DNA of 21,450 nt from an uncultured Ruminococcus sp. (GTDB lineage Bacteria; Bacillota; Clostridia; Oscillospirales; CAG-272). Below are positions 8,493 to 16,693 of this stretch, piece after piece (position 1 is the first letter of the stretch; every line of letters begins with the position of its first letter). The DNA is taken from NCBI GenBank assembly GCA_902791785.1, contig CADAXH010000013.1, positions 1 through 21,450 on the forward strand. The letters run 5' to 3'. A program made the position numbers and the translations under genes. The notes under the pieces were generated by a model that made no database searches, had not been told where the DNA came from, and saw only the letters and a list, made by a program, of their open reading frames with translations.

Positions 8493-9239
8493 ATGGCTTT
8501 TATAATTAAGTACGCTTTTTTGTTCCTGGTTGGATCAGTTACCGGATGGTTAATTGAATTGTTTTTCAGAAGATTCTTTTCGAGTGCCAATCCCGAAAGA
8601 AAATGGATAAATCCCGGTTTTTGCACAGGCCCGTATCTTCCGTTATACGGCACAGGCCTGTGTGTGATGCATGCTTTGTCTTCTCTTGACAAAATAAATT
8701 TTACCGGATCAACTGTTGTAAACTACATAATAATGTTTGCAATCATGTCAGTGACGATTACAGCTATAGAATTTGCTTCTGGCTGGATTCATCTTAAGTT
8801 CACCAAAGTAAGACTCTGGGACTATTCGGAGAGATGGGGCAATGTCATGGGGCTGATTTGCCCGAAGTTTTCTTTGGCCTGGACAATACTGTGCGTCGGA
8901 TACTATTTCCTGCTTTACAAACCTCTGAGTTCAGCAGCAGAATGGATAGCCGAAGGGAATATTCTTGTTATATTCACTTTGGGGTTGTTCTACGGAATCA
9001 TGATTGTTGACATTGTTGTATCAATCAATCTGGTATCCAAAATCAAGGAATTCGCCATCAAAAACAATGTTGTCGTCAAATATGAAGAAATCAAGCTCAA
9101 CATACTCAATTTCAAGAACAAGCAAAAAGAAAAATACCATTTTTTCCTTCCATTCAAGACCAGTCGTCCGCTGTCGGAGCACTTGAATGAATGGAAAAAG
9201 ACAATGGAAGAGAAGATTAAGAACAGAATTGGAAAATAG
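8493..9239 (+). CDS. PF06541-type (CmpB-like) multi-pass membrane protein
   Basis: Protein of 248 aa with about five to six hydrophobic segments. It resembles the family named 'putative ABC-transporter type IV', PF06541. Supporting stretches are GWLIE in the first segment, WINPGFCTGPYLPLYG after the charged loop, LWDYSERWGNVMGLICPKFSLAW in the middle, and a basic cytoplasmic tail. The family name is historical: no ATPase partner is next door and transport has not been shown to my knowledge. It stands 38 bases after the sialidase-like gene with only a weak GGTG ribosome site. The suf promoter lies just downstream, so this is the last gene of the first transcription unit. Confidence 0.85.
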   Translation: MAFIIKYAFLFLVGSVTGWLIELFFRRFFSSANPERKWINPGFCTGPYLPLYGTGLCVMHALSSLDKINFTGSTVVNYIIMFAIMSVTITAIEFASGWIHLKFTKVRLWDYSERWGNVMGLICPKFSLAWTILCVGYYFLLYKPLSSAAEWIAEGNILVIFTLGLFYGIMIVDIVVSINLVSKIKEFAIKNNVVVKYEEIKLNILNFKNKQKEKYHFFLPFKTSRPLSEHLNEWKKTMEEKIKNRIGK

Positions 9240-9269
9240 GACACTAAAAAACTACATGCACTCAGTATA

Positions 9270-9298
9270 TTGACATAAACATACTAAAATGGTATGAT
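9270..9298 (+). promoter_or_regulatory. Sigma-A type promoter upstream of the suf operon
   Basis: TTGACA at 9270-9275 and TATGAT at 9293-9298, separated by exactly 17 bases, are close to the vegetative consensus. Predicted transcription start is about 9304-9306. The first gene downstream is sufC at 9372, after a leader of about 65 bases. No other promoter of this quality was found in the plus-strand intergenic gaps. Confidence 0.75.
9280..9296. promoter_or_regulatory. Candidate operator: imperfect palindrome over the -10 region
   Basis: CATAC at 9280-9284 and GTATG at 9292-9296 form an inverted repeat with a 7-base spacer and overlap the -10 element, where a repressor would block transcription. 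Another GTAT lies just before the -35. Iron-sulfur operons are often controlled by Rrf2-family proteins (IscR-like) binding such sites, but I cannot assign a regulator from this sequence. Confidence 0.3.
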
Positions 9299-9310
9299 TA
9301 TAAACAAGAA

Positions 9311-9339
9311 AAGGCATTCCTTTTTGGGATGTCTTTTTT
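9311..9339 (+). terminator. Terminator-like hairpin in the suf leader
   Basis: Stem AAGGCATTCC (9311-9320) pairs with GGGATGTCTT (9326-9335) over 10 bp, including two G-U pairs, with a TTTTT loop and a further T-run. It can act as a Rho-independent terminator for the upstream membrane-protein unit. It lies downstream of the predicted suf promoter start, so suf transcripts must pass it. Confidence 0.65.
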
Positions 9340-9371
9340 GACGAAGATTTTCAGCCGAAAGGAACAGATAT

Positions 9372-10136
9372 ATGGCAGAAAAAGGAACAGTGCTCCTCGA
9401 TGTAAAAAGAGTGACCGCAGGAGCAGGAGAAAAGACAATTCTCAATGGACTCAACCTCAAGATAAAAACAGGTGAAATTCATGTAATAATGGGACCCAAC
9501 GGAGCAGGAAAATCCACTCTTGGGCACACAATAATGGGAAGTCCAGAATACAAAGTCCAGAAAGGACATATTGTATACAAAGACACAGATATTACCAAAC
9601 TCTCTGCAGATAAAAGGGCAAAACTCGGAATCTTCATGACGTTCCAGGACCCGATTGAAGTGCCAGGAATCACTCTGTCTGCTTTTATACGCAATTCGAT
9701 TCATGAGATGACGGGCAAGCCAATCAAAATAGGAGAATTCAACAAGAAGCTCTCCGCCTATATGGACATTCTGAAAATGGATCATTCGTATGCTCAGAGA
9801 GATCTCAATGTCGGTTTTTCCGGAGGAGAGAAGAAAAAGGCTGAGATTCTGCAGATGCTCATGCTCAATCCTGAACTTGTCATCCTTGACGAGACCGACT
9901 CGGGACTTGACGTGGATGCTGTAAGAACAGTTTCTGAAGGCGTCAGGGAGTTTGTCAAGAATGGCGATAAAGCTCTGCTCATAATCACTCACACAACCAA
10001 AATAACAGAAGCCCTGAATGTGGACTACACTCATGTTCTGGTTGGCGGAAAAATAGTGAAGACAGGATCCGGAAAACTGATAGACGATATCAATGCAGAA
10101 GGATTTGACAAATATATTAAGGTTGGTGAAAACTGA
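9372..10136 (+). CDS. sufC: Fe-S cluster assembly ATPase SufC
   Basis: ATPase of the SufBCD scaffold complex, which drives rearrangement of the SufB-SufD pair during iron-sulfur cluster assembly in the cytosol. Seen: Walker A GPNGAGKST (41-49), Q-loop FQDPIEVPG, signature SGGE (150-153) followed by KKKAEILQ, Walker B ILDETDSGLD (D173-E174), and the H-loop ITH before the C-terminal domain. Length 254 aa is normal. AAAGGA stands upstream of the ATG. It ends on the start of sufB (TGATG). The H-loop continues as THTTKI, a slight departure from the usual SufC THYQR, but the key His is there. Confidence 0.96.
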   Translation: MAEKGTVLLDVKRVTAGAGEKTILNGLNLKIKTGEIHVIMGPNGAGKSTLGHTIMGSPEYKVQKGHIVYKDTDITKLSADKRAKLGIFMTFQDPIEVPGITLSAFIRNSIHEMTGKPIKIGEFNKKLSAYMDILKMDHSYAQRDLNVGFSGGEKKKAEILQMLMLNPELVILDETDSGLDVDAVRTVSEGVREFVKNGDKALLIITHTTKITEALNVDYTHVLVGGKIVKTGSGKLIDDINAEGFDKYIKVGEN

Positions 10137-11545
10137 TGCCGGACAAATCCAAAATAGTTGAAACTGACAGAAGTCTCTACGACTTCAGATATGAGGAGAA
10201 TGCAAAGGATTATCACAGAGAAAAATCCGGTATTACAAGAGAAATCGTAGAAAACATATCCAAAGAAAAAGACGATCCCGAATGGATGAGGGAATTCAGA
10301 CTGCACTGTCTTGAAATATACAACAGAACGGACATGCCTGACTGGGGTCCGGATACATCTGGACTTGACATGAATCAGATTGCCGCTTATGTCAGACACA
10401 AAGCCAAAATGCAGTCCGACTGGGAAGACGTTCCGGAAGAAATAAAAAACACTTTCGAGAGACTTGGAATTCCGCAGGCAGAGAGACTGTCTCTTGCTGG
10501 TGTCGGAGCTCAGTACGACTCTGAACTTGTTTATCACAACTTAAGGAAAGAAGTGGCAGAAACAGGTGTCGTTTATACTGATCTTGAAAGTGCAATGAAG
10601 GGCGAGTATGAGGAGATGATAAAAACTCATTTCATGAAGCTCGTCCCGCCAACCGACCACAGATATGCCGCTTTGCATGGTGCAGTATGGTCAGGGGGCT
10701 CTTTTGTATATGTTCCGAAAGGTGTAAAAGTTGACATTCCTCTTCAGTCATATTTCAGACTGAATGCCGCAGGAGCAGGTCAGTTTGAACACACGCTGAT
10801 TATCGTTGACGAGGGAGCTGACCTTCACTTCATCGAAGGGTGCTCGGCGCCTAAATACAATGTAGCCAACCTACATGCAGGATGCGTTGAACTCTATGTG
10901 GCAAAGAACGCAAAACTGAGATATTCGACTATTGAAAACTGGTCGAAAAATATGTACAACCTGAACACCAAACGTGCCATCGTTGAAGAAAACGGAATTA
11001 TGGAATGGGTGTCGGGATCATTCGGTTCCCACGTTTCGTATCTGTATCCGACAACAATTCTTCACGGTGCAAACTCCAAGATGGAATACACCGGAATTAC
11101 TTTCTCCGGTGCCGGACAGGATCTTGATACAGGTGCAAAAGTAATTCACCAGGCACCGAATACAACTTCGGTCATGGCATCTAAATCAATTGCAAAAGAC
11201 GGCGGAATAGGCACGTTCAGAAGCAGTGTTGTCATCAATTCAAAAGCTGTCAATTCAAAAGCTTCGGTGTCATGTGACTCCCTGATGCTGGACAGTATCT
11301 CAAGAGCAGATACTATCCCCGCCATGGATATACGAACAGACAAAGCCGATGTAGGCCATGAAGCAAGGATAGGCAGAATCAGTGACGAAGCAGTGTACTA
11401 CCTTATGTCAAGAGGTATTAAGGAAGCCGATGCAAGAGCGCTCATTGTAAGCGGATTTGCAGATTCAGTTTCAAAAGAACTTCCTTTGGAATATGCTGTT
11501 GAAATGAACAATCTCATCAAACTTGAGATGAATGGAAATATGTGA
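10136..11545 (+). CDS. sufB: Fe-S cluster assembly scaffold protein SufB
   Basis: Scaffold subunit on which the new Fe-S cluster is built; pairs with SufD and is powered by SufC. Length 469 aa is normal for the family. Seen: the SufB core with VWSGGSFVYVPKGV, then FEHTLIIVDEGADLHFIEGCSAP, SVSCDSLML with C380 at the place of the E. coli scaffold cysteine C405, and GHEARIGRISDEAVYYLMSRGI near the end, with His-Glu in the position of the E. coli H433/E434 pair. The start overlaps the sufC stop by one base. sufD follows 10 bases after the stop. No abnormality seen. Confidence 0.97.
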   Translation: MPDKSKIVETDRSLYDFRYEENAKDYHREKSGITREIVENISKEKDDPEWMREFRLHCLEIYNRTDMPDWGPDTSGLDMNQIAAYVRHKAKMQSDWEDVPEEIKNTFERLGIPQAERLSLAGVGAQYDSELVYHNLRKEVAETGVVYTDLESAMKGEYEEMIKTHFMKLVPPTDHRYAALHGAVWSGGSFVYVPKGVKVDIPLQSYFRLNAAGAGQFEHTLIIVDEGADLHFIEGCSAPKYNVANLHAGCVELYVAKNAKLRYSTIENWSKNMYNLNTKRAIVEENGIMEWVSGSFGSHVSYLYPTTILHGANSKMEYTGITFSGAGQDLDTGAKVIHQAPNTTSVMASKSIAKDGGIGTFRSSVVINSKAVNSKASVSCDSLMLDSISRADTIPAMDIRTDKADVGHEARIGRISDEAVYYLMSRGIKEADARALIVSGFADSVSKELPLEYAVEMNNLIKLEMNGNM

Positions 11546-11555
11546 GGTGTGCACC

Positions 11556-12569
11556 ATGGTTAAGGAATTAAAAGTCAATCTGCTCCCCGCAAAAACATTC
11601 AGGTATCTCAAAGTTAACGATACAAAACTTGACTTATCCGGATTTGAATTCAACAAACCGGAAAAAAGAACAGCATCAAAGATAAAAAAAGCTTTTGACA
11701 ATGTAAGTACCGGTATGGGAAAAGACCTTGATACATTTGTTTCCGAGTATGCAGAAAAGAAGTTTGTCAGGGTTACTTCCGGAAAAGAAAGAAAAATATA
11801 CATCAGCAATCTCAGTCAGATAAACCAGTACCTGTTCATGGTCGAGACCGAAGGAAAACTTACTGTCACGATAGAGAACAGCGGGGACAAAGATTTGTCA
11901 GGGATCAGCGCCAAGTTCATTCTTGCTCCGAATTCCAAAGCAAAACTGATTGCCGTTCAGACACTGAAAAGAAAAGGAACATACTTCCTCGATGTCGGTT
12001 CCAATGTCGCTGACAACTCCGTTTTCGAGTTTGTAAATGTGGTGCTCGGCGGAGAAAAGAACTATGTCGGATGCAATGCATCTTTATCAGGTGAAAAATC
12101 ATCATTTGTCTGTGATACAGGGTATATTTGCAAAGAAAAGCAGAGTCTCGACATCAACTACAGAGCAGATCAGATTGCAAAAAAGACACAGAGCAGAATT
12201 AATGTCAGTGGAGTTCTTGGAAAAGGCGGATCCAAAACTTTCAGGGGAACAATTGATTTCAAAGTCGGTTCTTCAGGTTCAGTCGGAGGCGAAACCGAAG
12301 ATGTGCTGACGATAGGAGACGAAGTCATAAACAAGAGCGTTCCATTGATATTGTGCGGCGAGGAAGATGTCGAAGGACAGCACGGAGCCACAATAGGCAG
12401 CCTGTCTGACGAAATTTTGTATTACATGAATTCAAGAGGCATTGACAAGCCTACAGCAATAAGAATGGCTGCGCACGCAAGCGTAATGAGAACAGCTTCC
12501 GGAATTGATGACAAAAAACTGGTTGCAAGAATAGAAAAAGAGATAGACAAAACAGTTCAATCGGAGTAA
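11556..12569 (+). CDS. sufD: Fe-S cluster assembly protein SufD
   Basis: SufB partner in the SufBC2D scaffold. Length is 337 aa. Seen: an N-terminal helical part, a long right-handed beta-helix core with many short strands, and EDVEGQHGATIGSLSDEILYYMNSRGI near the end, with H276 in the position of the SufD histidine known to lie at the SufB-SufD cluster site. I chose the ATG at 11556, preceded by GTGAGGTG. The in-frame ATG at 11532 lies inside the end of sufB and lacks this site. It is shorter than the proteobacterial SufD, which is usual in Gram-positives. sufS starts 3 bases after the stop. Confidence 0.94.
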   Translation: MVKELKVNLLPAKTFRYLKVNDTKLDLSGFEFNKPEKRTASKIKKAFDNVSTGMGKDLDTFVSEYAEKKFVRVTSGKERKIYISNLSQINQYLFMVETEGKLTVTIENSGDKDLSGISAKFILAPNSKAKLIAVQTLKRKGTYFLDVGSNVADNSVFEFVNVVLGGEKNYVGCNASLSGEKSSFVCDTGYICKEKQSLDINYRADQIAKKTQSRINVSGVLGKGGSKTFRGTIDFKVGSSGSVGGETEDVLTIGDEVINKSVPLILCGEEDVEGQHGATIGSLSDEILYYMNSRGIDKPTAIRMAAHASVMRTASGIDDKKLVARIEKEIDKTVQSE

Positions 12570-12572
12570 AAA

Positions 12573-13784
12573 ATGCAGGATTACAGAAAAGATTTTCCAA
12601 TATTTATAAGTACAGATTGTGTGTACCTGGATAATGCAGCAACTTCACAAAGACCGCAGTCGGTTATTGACGCGGTCTCCGACTTTTATGTTCAATCTAA
12701 CGCAAATCCCCTCAGAGGTTTGTATGATCTGAGCATGAAAGCTACAGAAAGATATGAGTCAGCAAGAAAAAAAGCGGCTTCATTCATTGGTGCCGGAAGG
12801 GCAGACGAAATCATTTTCACAAGGAACACAACAGAGTCCATCAACCTTGCTGCATACAGCTACGGAGACGATGCTGTAAAAGAAGGCGACGAGATAGTAA
12901 TAAGTATAATGGAACACCACAGCAATCTGTTGCCCTGGCAAAGACTGGCAAAAGAGAAAAAGGCCAGACTTGTGTTCATGGAGCCTGACGAGTCCGGTGT
13001 CATTCCGGAAAAAGAAATAGAAGACAAAATCTGTGAAAAGACAAAGATTGTTGCCATTGCTCAGGTATCCAATGTGATGGGAATCAGAAACCCTGTTGAG
13101 AAGATAATTGACAGAGCCCACAGAATGGGTGCAGTTGTTCTTATAGACGGAGCGCAGTCCGTTCCTCATATGAAGGTCAATGTTACTGAACTTGATGCGG
13201 ACATGTTTGCTTTTTCGTCACACAAGATGATGGGACCTATGGGAATTGGTGTCCTTTATGTGAAAAAGAGCATAATGGAAAAGATGAAACCATTCCTTAT
13301 GGGCGGTGAAATGATAGAATATGTTACAAGAGAAGATGCCACTTTTGCAGAGCTGCCCCACAAATTTGAAGCGGGGACGGTCAATGCTGCTGACGCATAC
13401 GGACTTGATGCTGCCATAGATTATCTGAACATGGTTGGCTATGACTATATAGAAAAAAGAGATACCGAACTGGTGAATCAGATGATGGAAGGAATGAAAA
13501 AGATGGGACACATAACCATCTATGGTTCAGATGACCCGTCAAAGCACAACGGAATAGTCACATTTAATGTTGAAGGTGTACACCCTCATGATGTATCATC
13601 TATATTGAACGAAGACGGAATATGCATAAGAGCGGGGCATCACTGCGCACAGCCTCTGATGCAGTTTATGAAGGTGGGCTCAACAGCGAGAGCAAGTGCA
13701 TATTTCTACAATACAAAAGAAGAGATAGACAGGTTCCTGGATTGTCTGTCCAGAGTCAGGGAGGTTGCCGGATATGGATCTTAA
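12573..13784 (+). CDS. sufS: Cysteine desulfurase SufS (group II)
   Basis: PLP enzyme that takes sulfur from L-cysteine, leaving alanine and a persulfide that is passed to SufU for Fe-S assembly. Seen: YLDNAATSQRP at the N terminus, the EHHSNLLPWQ stretch of the PLP site, SSHKMMGPMG with Lys218 as the PLP Schiff-base residue, and RAGHHCAQP with Cys358 as the persulfide cysteine in a short, group-II type loop. Length 403 aa is normal. The start is 3 bases after sufD, and the gene overlaps the next by 11 bases. It acts with the adjacent SufU, the usual partner in Firmicutes. Confidence 0.97.
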   Translation: MQDYRKDFPIFISTDCVYLDNAATSQRPQSVIDAVSDFYVQSNANPLRGLYDLSMKATERYESARKKAASFIGAGRADEIIFTRNTTESINLAAYSYGDDAVKEGDEIVISIMEHHSNLLPWQRLAKEKKARLVFMEPDESGVIPEKEIEDKICEKTKIVAIAQVSNVMGIRNPVEKIIDRAHRMGAVVLIDGAQSVPHMKVNVTELDADMFAFSSHKMMGPMGIGVLYVKKSIMEKMKPFLMGGEMIEYVTREDATFAELPHKFEAGTVNAADAYGLDAAIDYLNMVGYDYIEKRDTELVNQMMEGMKKMGHITIYGSDDPSKHNGIVTFNVEGVHPHDVSSILNEDGICIRAGHHCAQPLMQFMKVGSTARASAYFYNTKEEIDRFLDCLSRVREVAGYGS

Positions 13785-14205
13785 GTCTTTATACAGGGAA
13801 ATAGTGAATGAACACAATTTAAGACCTTCACACAAGGCAGCAATAGAAAACCCGGATGTGGTCCTGAGAGGTGTAAACCCCAGCTGCGGAGACGATATTT
13901 CACTTCAACTCAAGTTTGACGGAAATGTCATTTCTGATGCGGGATTTGTCGGAACAGGCTGCGCTATATCCCAGGCTTCAGCAGATATAATGATTGACAA
14001 TATAATAGGACTCGAAAAAGAGGAGGCACTGAAACAGGCTGAACTGTTCATGGGTATGATAAAAGGCGAAGTTCTGTCAGAAAATCAGTTTGACGAGCTC
14101 GGTGAAGCAGCCGCCCTCCAGGATATTTCACATATGCCGGCAAGAGTAAAATGTGCCGAACTCGGCTGGAGAACAATGAAAGAAATAATAGATAATAAAA
14201 AATAG
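13774..14205 (+). CDS. sufU: Zn-dependent sulfurtransferase SufU
   Basis: Zinc protein that accepts the persulfide from SufS and hands it to the SufBCD scaffold; replaces SufE in Firmicutes. Seen: zinc ligands C38 with D40 in PSCGDD, C63 in GTGCAIS, and C127 in VKCAELGW, the standard arrangement. I chose the ATG at 13774, with GGGAGG at 13759-13764 and 9 bases of spacing; the upstream TTG at 13765 lies inside this site. Length 143 aa is normal. This is the last gene of the operon. I see no hairpin in the 63 bases before the serpin gene, so transcription may read on. Confidence 0.96.
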   Translation: MDLKSLYREIVNEHNLRPSHKAAIENPDVVLRGVNPSCGDDISLQLKFDGNVISDAGFVGTGCAISQASADIMIDNIIGLEKEEALKQAELFMGMIKGEVLSENQFDELGEAAALQDISHMPARVKCAELGWRTMKEIIDNKK

Positions 14206-14268
14206 TATTGAGATTATCTGCATTGAAAAGCGTCAAATAAGCAGAACCAAAACCCAGGAGGGGAGTTT

Positions 14269-15438
14269 ATGAAAAAGATATTAAGTTTATTACTTGTTTC
14301 ATGTATTCTGTTCACGTGTATATCATGTGCATCAGGCAATACAGGTAAAACCACAAATGAAGAAACTACAGTTGAGACAACAGAAATAACCGAATACGAG
14401 CAGGTACAGCTGTCGGTTGCAAATCTTCTGAGTGATTTCAGCCGTTCTGCAACGAAAGAAGTAACAGTCTCAAAAGAACTGGTAAAAGCACTTAACGATT
14501 TTACCTTTACAATGAACAAACTGATTACAGAAAAAGACGGCAAGAACACGGTAGTATCTCCTTTGTCTGCATTCATCTGTCTTTCGATGCTTGCCAACGG
14601 AACCCAAGGCGAAGCAAGATCACAAATGGAAAAAGCACTTGGAATGAAGATCGAAGATCTGAATGAGAATCTGTATGCTTTTGTAAACGGCCTGTATTCT
14701 TCAGAGAACTGTAAAATGAGCATTGCTGATTCTTTCTGGTTCAGGGATGCAGAAGGCGCACTGAAAGTTAAAGACGAATATCTTCAGATAATTGCAGACT
14801 GGTACAATGCAGAGATTTTCAAAGCTCCTTTTGACAGCACAACATTGAGTGATATCAACAACTGGTGCAGCAACAAAACAGACGGACTTATAAAGAAGAT
14901 TCTTGACAGCATTCCCGATAATGCGATGATTTACCTCATTAATGCGGTTTTGTTCGATGCCAAGTGGGAAGAAGAATACAAAGACAGCGACGTCATTAAG
15001 AATTTCAAATTCAACAATTATGACGGAAGTACAAAATTTGTAACTATGCTGAGATCTACAGGACGCGTGTACCTGACCGGTTCAGATTGCATCGGTACCA
15101 GAAAAGATTATGACGGCGGGAAATACAGTCTTGTAACATTGCTGCCTTCAAAAGGTGTAGATATTTACAATTTCATTTCGTCTCTCGATGCGGATAAGTG
15201 GAGTTCGATCTGGAGTTCAAATTCAAAGAATTATGGCTACGAAGTCAATCTGATGATGCCTGAATTCAAAACTGAAACAGAAATGGGATTGAATGAAGTC
15301 CTTCAGACTATGGGAATGGTGGATATCTTTACTCCCAAAGCGGATTTTTCAGGTATGGCTGACTGTGCGATAGGCGATCTGGCCGTGTCAAATGTTAAAC
15401 AGAAAGCATATATTGAAGTGACAATCAACTTTAAATGA
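14269..15438 (+). CDS. Lipoprotein serpin 1, reactive-centre loop missing
   Basis: Serpins inhibit serine proteases by presenting a bait loop. Seen: a lipoprotein-type signal (Cys20 after ICIS-like residues, lipobox CISC not ideal), a Thr/Glu-rich linker (about 22-48), then the serpin core with NTVVSPLSAFICLSMLANGTQGEARSQM, NGLYSSENCKM, SFWFRDAE, YNAEIFKAPF, INNWCSNKTDGLI, LINAVLFDAKWEEEY, and MPEFKTETEMGLNEVLQTMG. After KQKAYIEV the hinge and loop should begin, but the frame ends five residues later in TINFK. About 50 residues, estimated from serpin 2, are absent. AGGAGGGG just upstream is a strong ribosome site. Without the loop it cannot trap proteases in the usual way; it may be a pseudogene product or a binding-only protein. 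Confidence 0.85.
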   Translation: MKKILSLLLVSCILFTCISCASGNTGKTTNEETTVETTEITEYEQVQLSVANLLSDFSRSATKEVTVSKELVKALNDFTFTMNKLITEKDGKNTVVSPLSAFICLSMLANGTQGEARSQMEKALGMKIEDLNENLYAFVNGLYSSENCKMSIADSFWFRDAEGALKVKDEYLQIIADWYNAEIFKAPFDSTTLSDINNWCSNKTDGLIKKILDSIPDNAMIYLINAVLFDAKWEEEYKDSDVIKNFKFNNYDGSTKFVTMLRSTGRVYLTGSDCIGTRKDYDGGKYSLVTLLPSKGVDIYNFISSLDADKWSSIWSSNSKNYGYEVNLMMPEFKTETEMGLNEVLQTMGMVDIFTPKADFSGMADCAIGDLAVSNVKQKAYIEVTINFK

Positions 15439-15454
15439 TTCCCAGAGGTGACTT

Positions 15455-15715
15455 ATGAAAAGTATTAAAAGTATTCTGTGTATAGCGCTTGCCGCACTTA
15501 CAATTCTTGCTTTCTCTTCATGTTCATACAAACAGGCTGAATTGTACTCAAAGAATCTTCTTGAGGGATATACAAGGAATGAGACGGAAAAAGTTGCCGT
15601 GTCGGCCGAGTTTATCAAAGCTCTCACAGACTTCTCGCTTGAACTGAACAAGAGAGTGACTGAGAAGGACGGCAAGAACGTTGTCAATGGAAAAAACTCT
15701 TGGCATGAAAGTTGA
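15455..15715 (+). pseudogene. Lipoprotein serpin 2, 5' fragment (frameshifted)
   Basis: N-terminal part of a second serpin, 86 aa as read. It has a lipoprotein signal with lipobox-like FSSC (Cys23) and then KALTDFSLELNKRVTEKDGKNVV, parallel to serpin 1. Here serpin 1 continues with VVSPLSAFICLSMLANG, but in this gene the DNA jumps from GTTGTC directly to the segment that matches ATGGAAAAA of serpin 1. The missing stretch is 71 nt by comparison, so the frame is lost and a TGA follows at 15713. AGAGGTG lies upstream of the ATG. The loss removes the strongly conserved SPLSA core, so the fold cannot form. See the 3' part at 15687. Confidence 0.85.
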
Positions 15716-16637
15716 AGACGTCAACGAGAATCTTTACGCTTTTGTCAATGGTCTTTATTCATCCAAGAATTGTTCGGTTAAACTTGCAGATTCAATATGG
15801 TTTAGGGATGACAAAAACGTATTGAAGGTAAGGGAAGACTTCCTTCAGTTAATGGTTGACTGGTATGATGCAGATATTTACAGTTCGCCGTTTGATGACT
15901 CAACAGTAAAGGATATCAACAACTGGGTCAAGAATAAGACCGACGGACTTATAGACAAACTCGTTGAAGAACTGGGATCCAATGACATGATGGTCCTTAT
16001 AAATGCAGTATTGTTTGAGGCAAAATGGGCTGAGGAATACAAATCAGACAAGGTAATCAAAAATTATACTTTCCAGAATTACAACAAAACCGAGTCAAAT
16101 GTAACAATGCTTGTTTCCACAGAATATGGGCTCTTTAAGGGCAAAAACTATATGGGAACAGCAAAAGATTATGACGGGGAAAAATACAGTCTTGTGACAA
16201 TTCTTCCGAATGAAGGCGTTGATGTATATGAATTTTTAAGTTCACTTACATCTCAAACATGGAGTGACATGTTTAAAAATGAGATGGGAGCTATTGCCGT
16301 TGAGCTTATAATGCCCGAATTCAAGTGTGAATTTGAAAAGAAACTCAACGATGTACTGGAAGACATGGGAACAAAACTTGCGTTTACTGACAATGCTGAT
16401 TTTTCAGGCATGGATAATACCAAGGCAGATATGTATGTCTCTCTTATCAAGCAAAAGGCTTACATTTGCGTGGACAAAAAAGGAACCAAAGCGGCTGCAG
16501 CAACATCTGCAACAATGACAAACAAATCTATACCTCCACGCGATGAAACAATTGTTCTGGACAGACCTTACATATATGCAATAGTGGACAAAGCAACAAA
16601 TGTTCCGATATTCATCGGGGTAAATGTTAGTTTTTGA
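15687..16637 (+). pseudogene. Lipoprotein serpin 2, 3' fragment with intact reactive-centre loop
   Basis: Continuation of serpin 2 in the +1 frame, 316 aa from the ATG at 15687; the homologous frame begins about 15685. Seen: EKTLGMKVEDVNENLYAFVNGLYSS, LADSIWFRDD, YDADIYSSPF, INNWVKNKTDGLID, LINAVLFEAKWAEEY, and a complete C-terminal half: hinge KGTKAAAAT, loop SATMTNKSIPP, and final strands DRPYIYAIVDKATNVPIFIGV. With canonical serpin numbering from the hinge, P1-P1' is Lys-Ser, as in trypsin-type inhibitors. No ribosome site is visible in front of the ATG. Restoring 71 nt between the two fragments gives a full frame of about 417 aa, a normal length for a lipoprotein serpin. Function is inferred to be lost. 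Confidence 0.85.
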
Positions 16638-16645
16638 TTATGGAT

Positions 16646-16678
16646 AACAAAATGACAGGCCGCTGAGTGCGGCCTGTC
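16646..16678 (-). terminator. Hairpin terminator of the minus-strand oxidoreductase operon
   Basis: A perfect 10-bp inverted repeat, GACAGGCCGC (16654-16663) and GCGGCCTGTC (16669-16678), with a 5-base loop. On the minus strand it is followed by ATTTTGTT, a T-rich tail as in Rho-independent terminators. It lies 15 bases beyond the minus-strand stop at 16694. On the plus strand the tail (TGCATGAA) is not T-rich, so it is a poor terminator for the serpins. Confidence 0.75.
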
Positions 16679-16693
16679 TGCATGAATGAACTC

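Noticed and set aside
14208..14238. Promoter-like TTGAGA / TCAAAT upstream of serpin 1
   Set aside because: 19-base spacing and a poor -10; not enough to call a promoter, so serpin transcription is left open.
15691..15697. Canonical -1 slippery heptamer A AAA AAC in serpin 2, as possible programmed frameshift
   Set aside because: The heptamer is in the right register, but a -1 shift leads to the wrong frame; +1 is needed. About 24 core residues would also still be missing.
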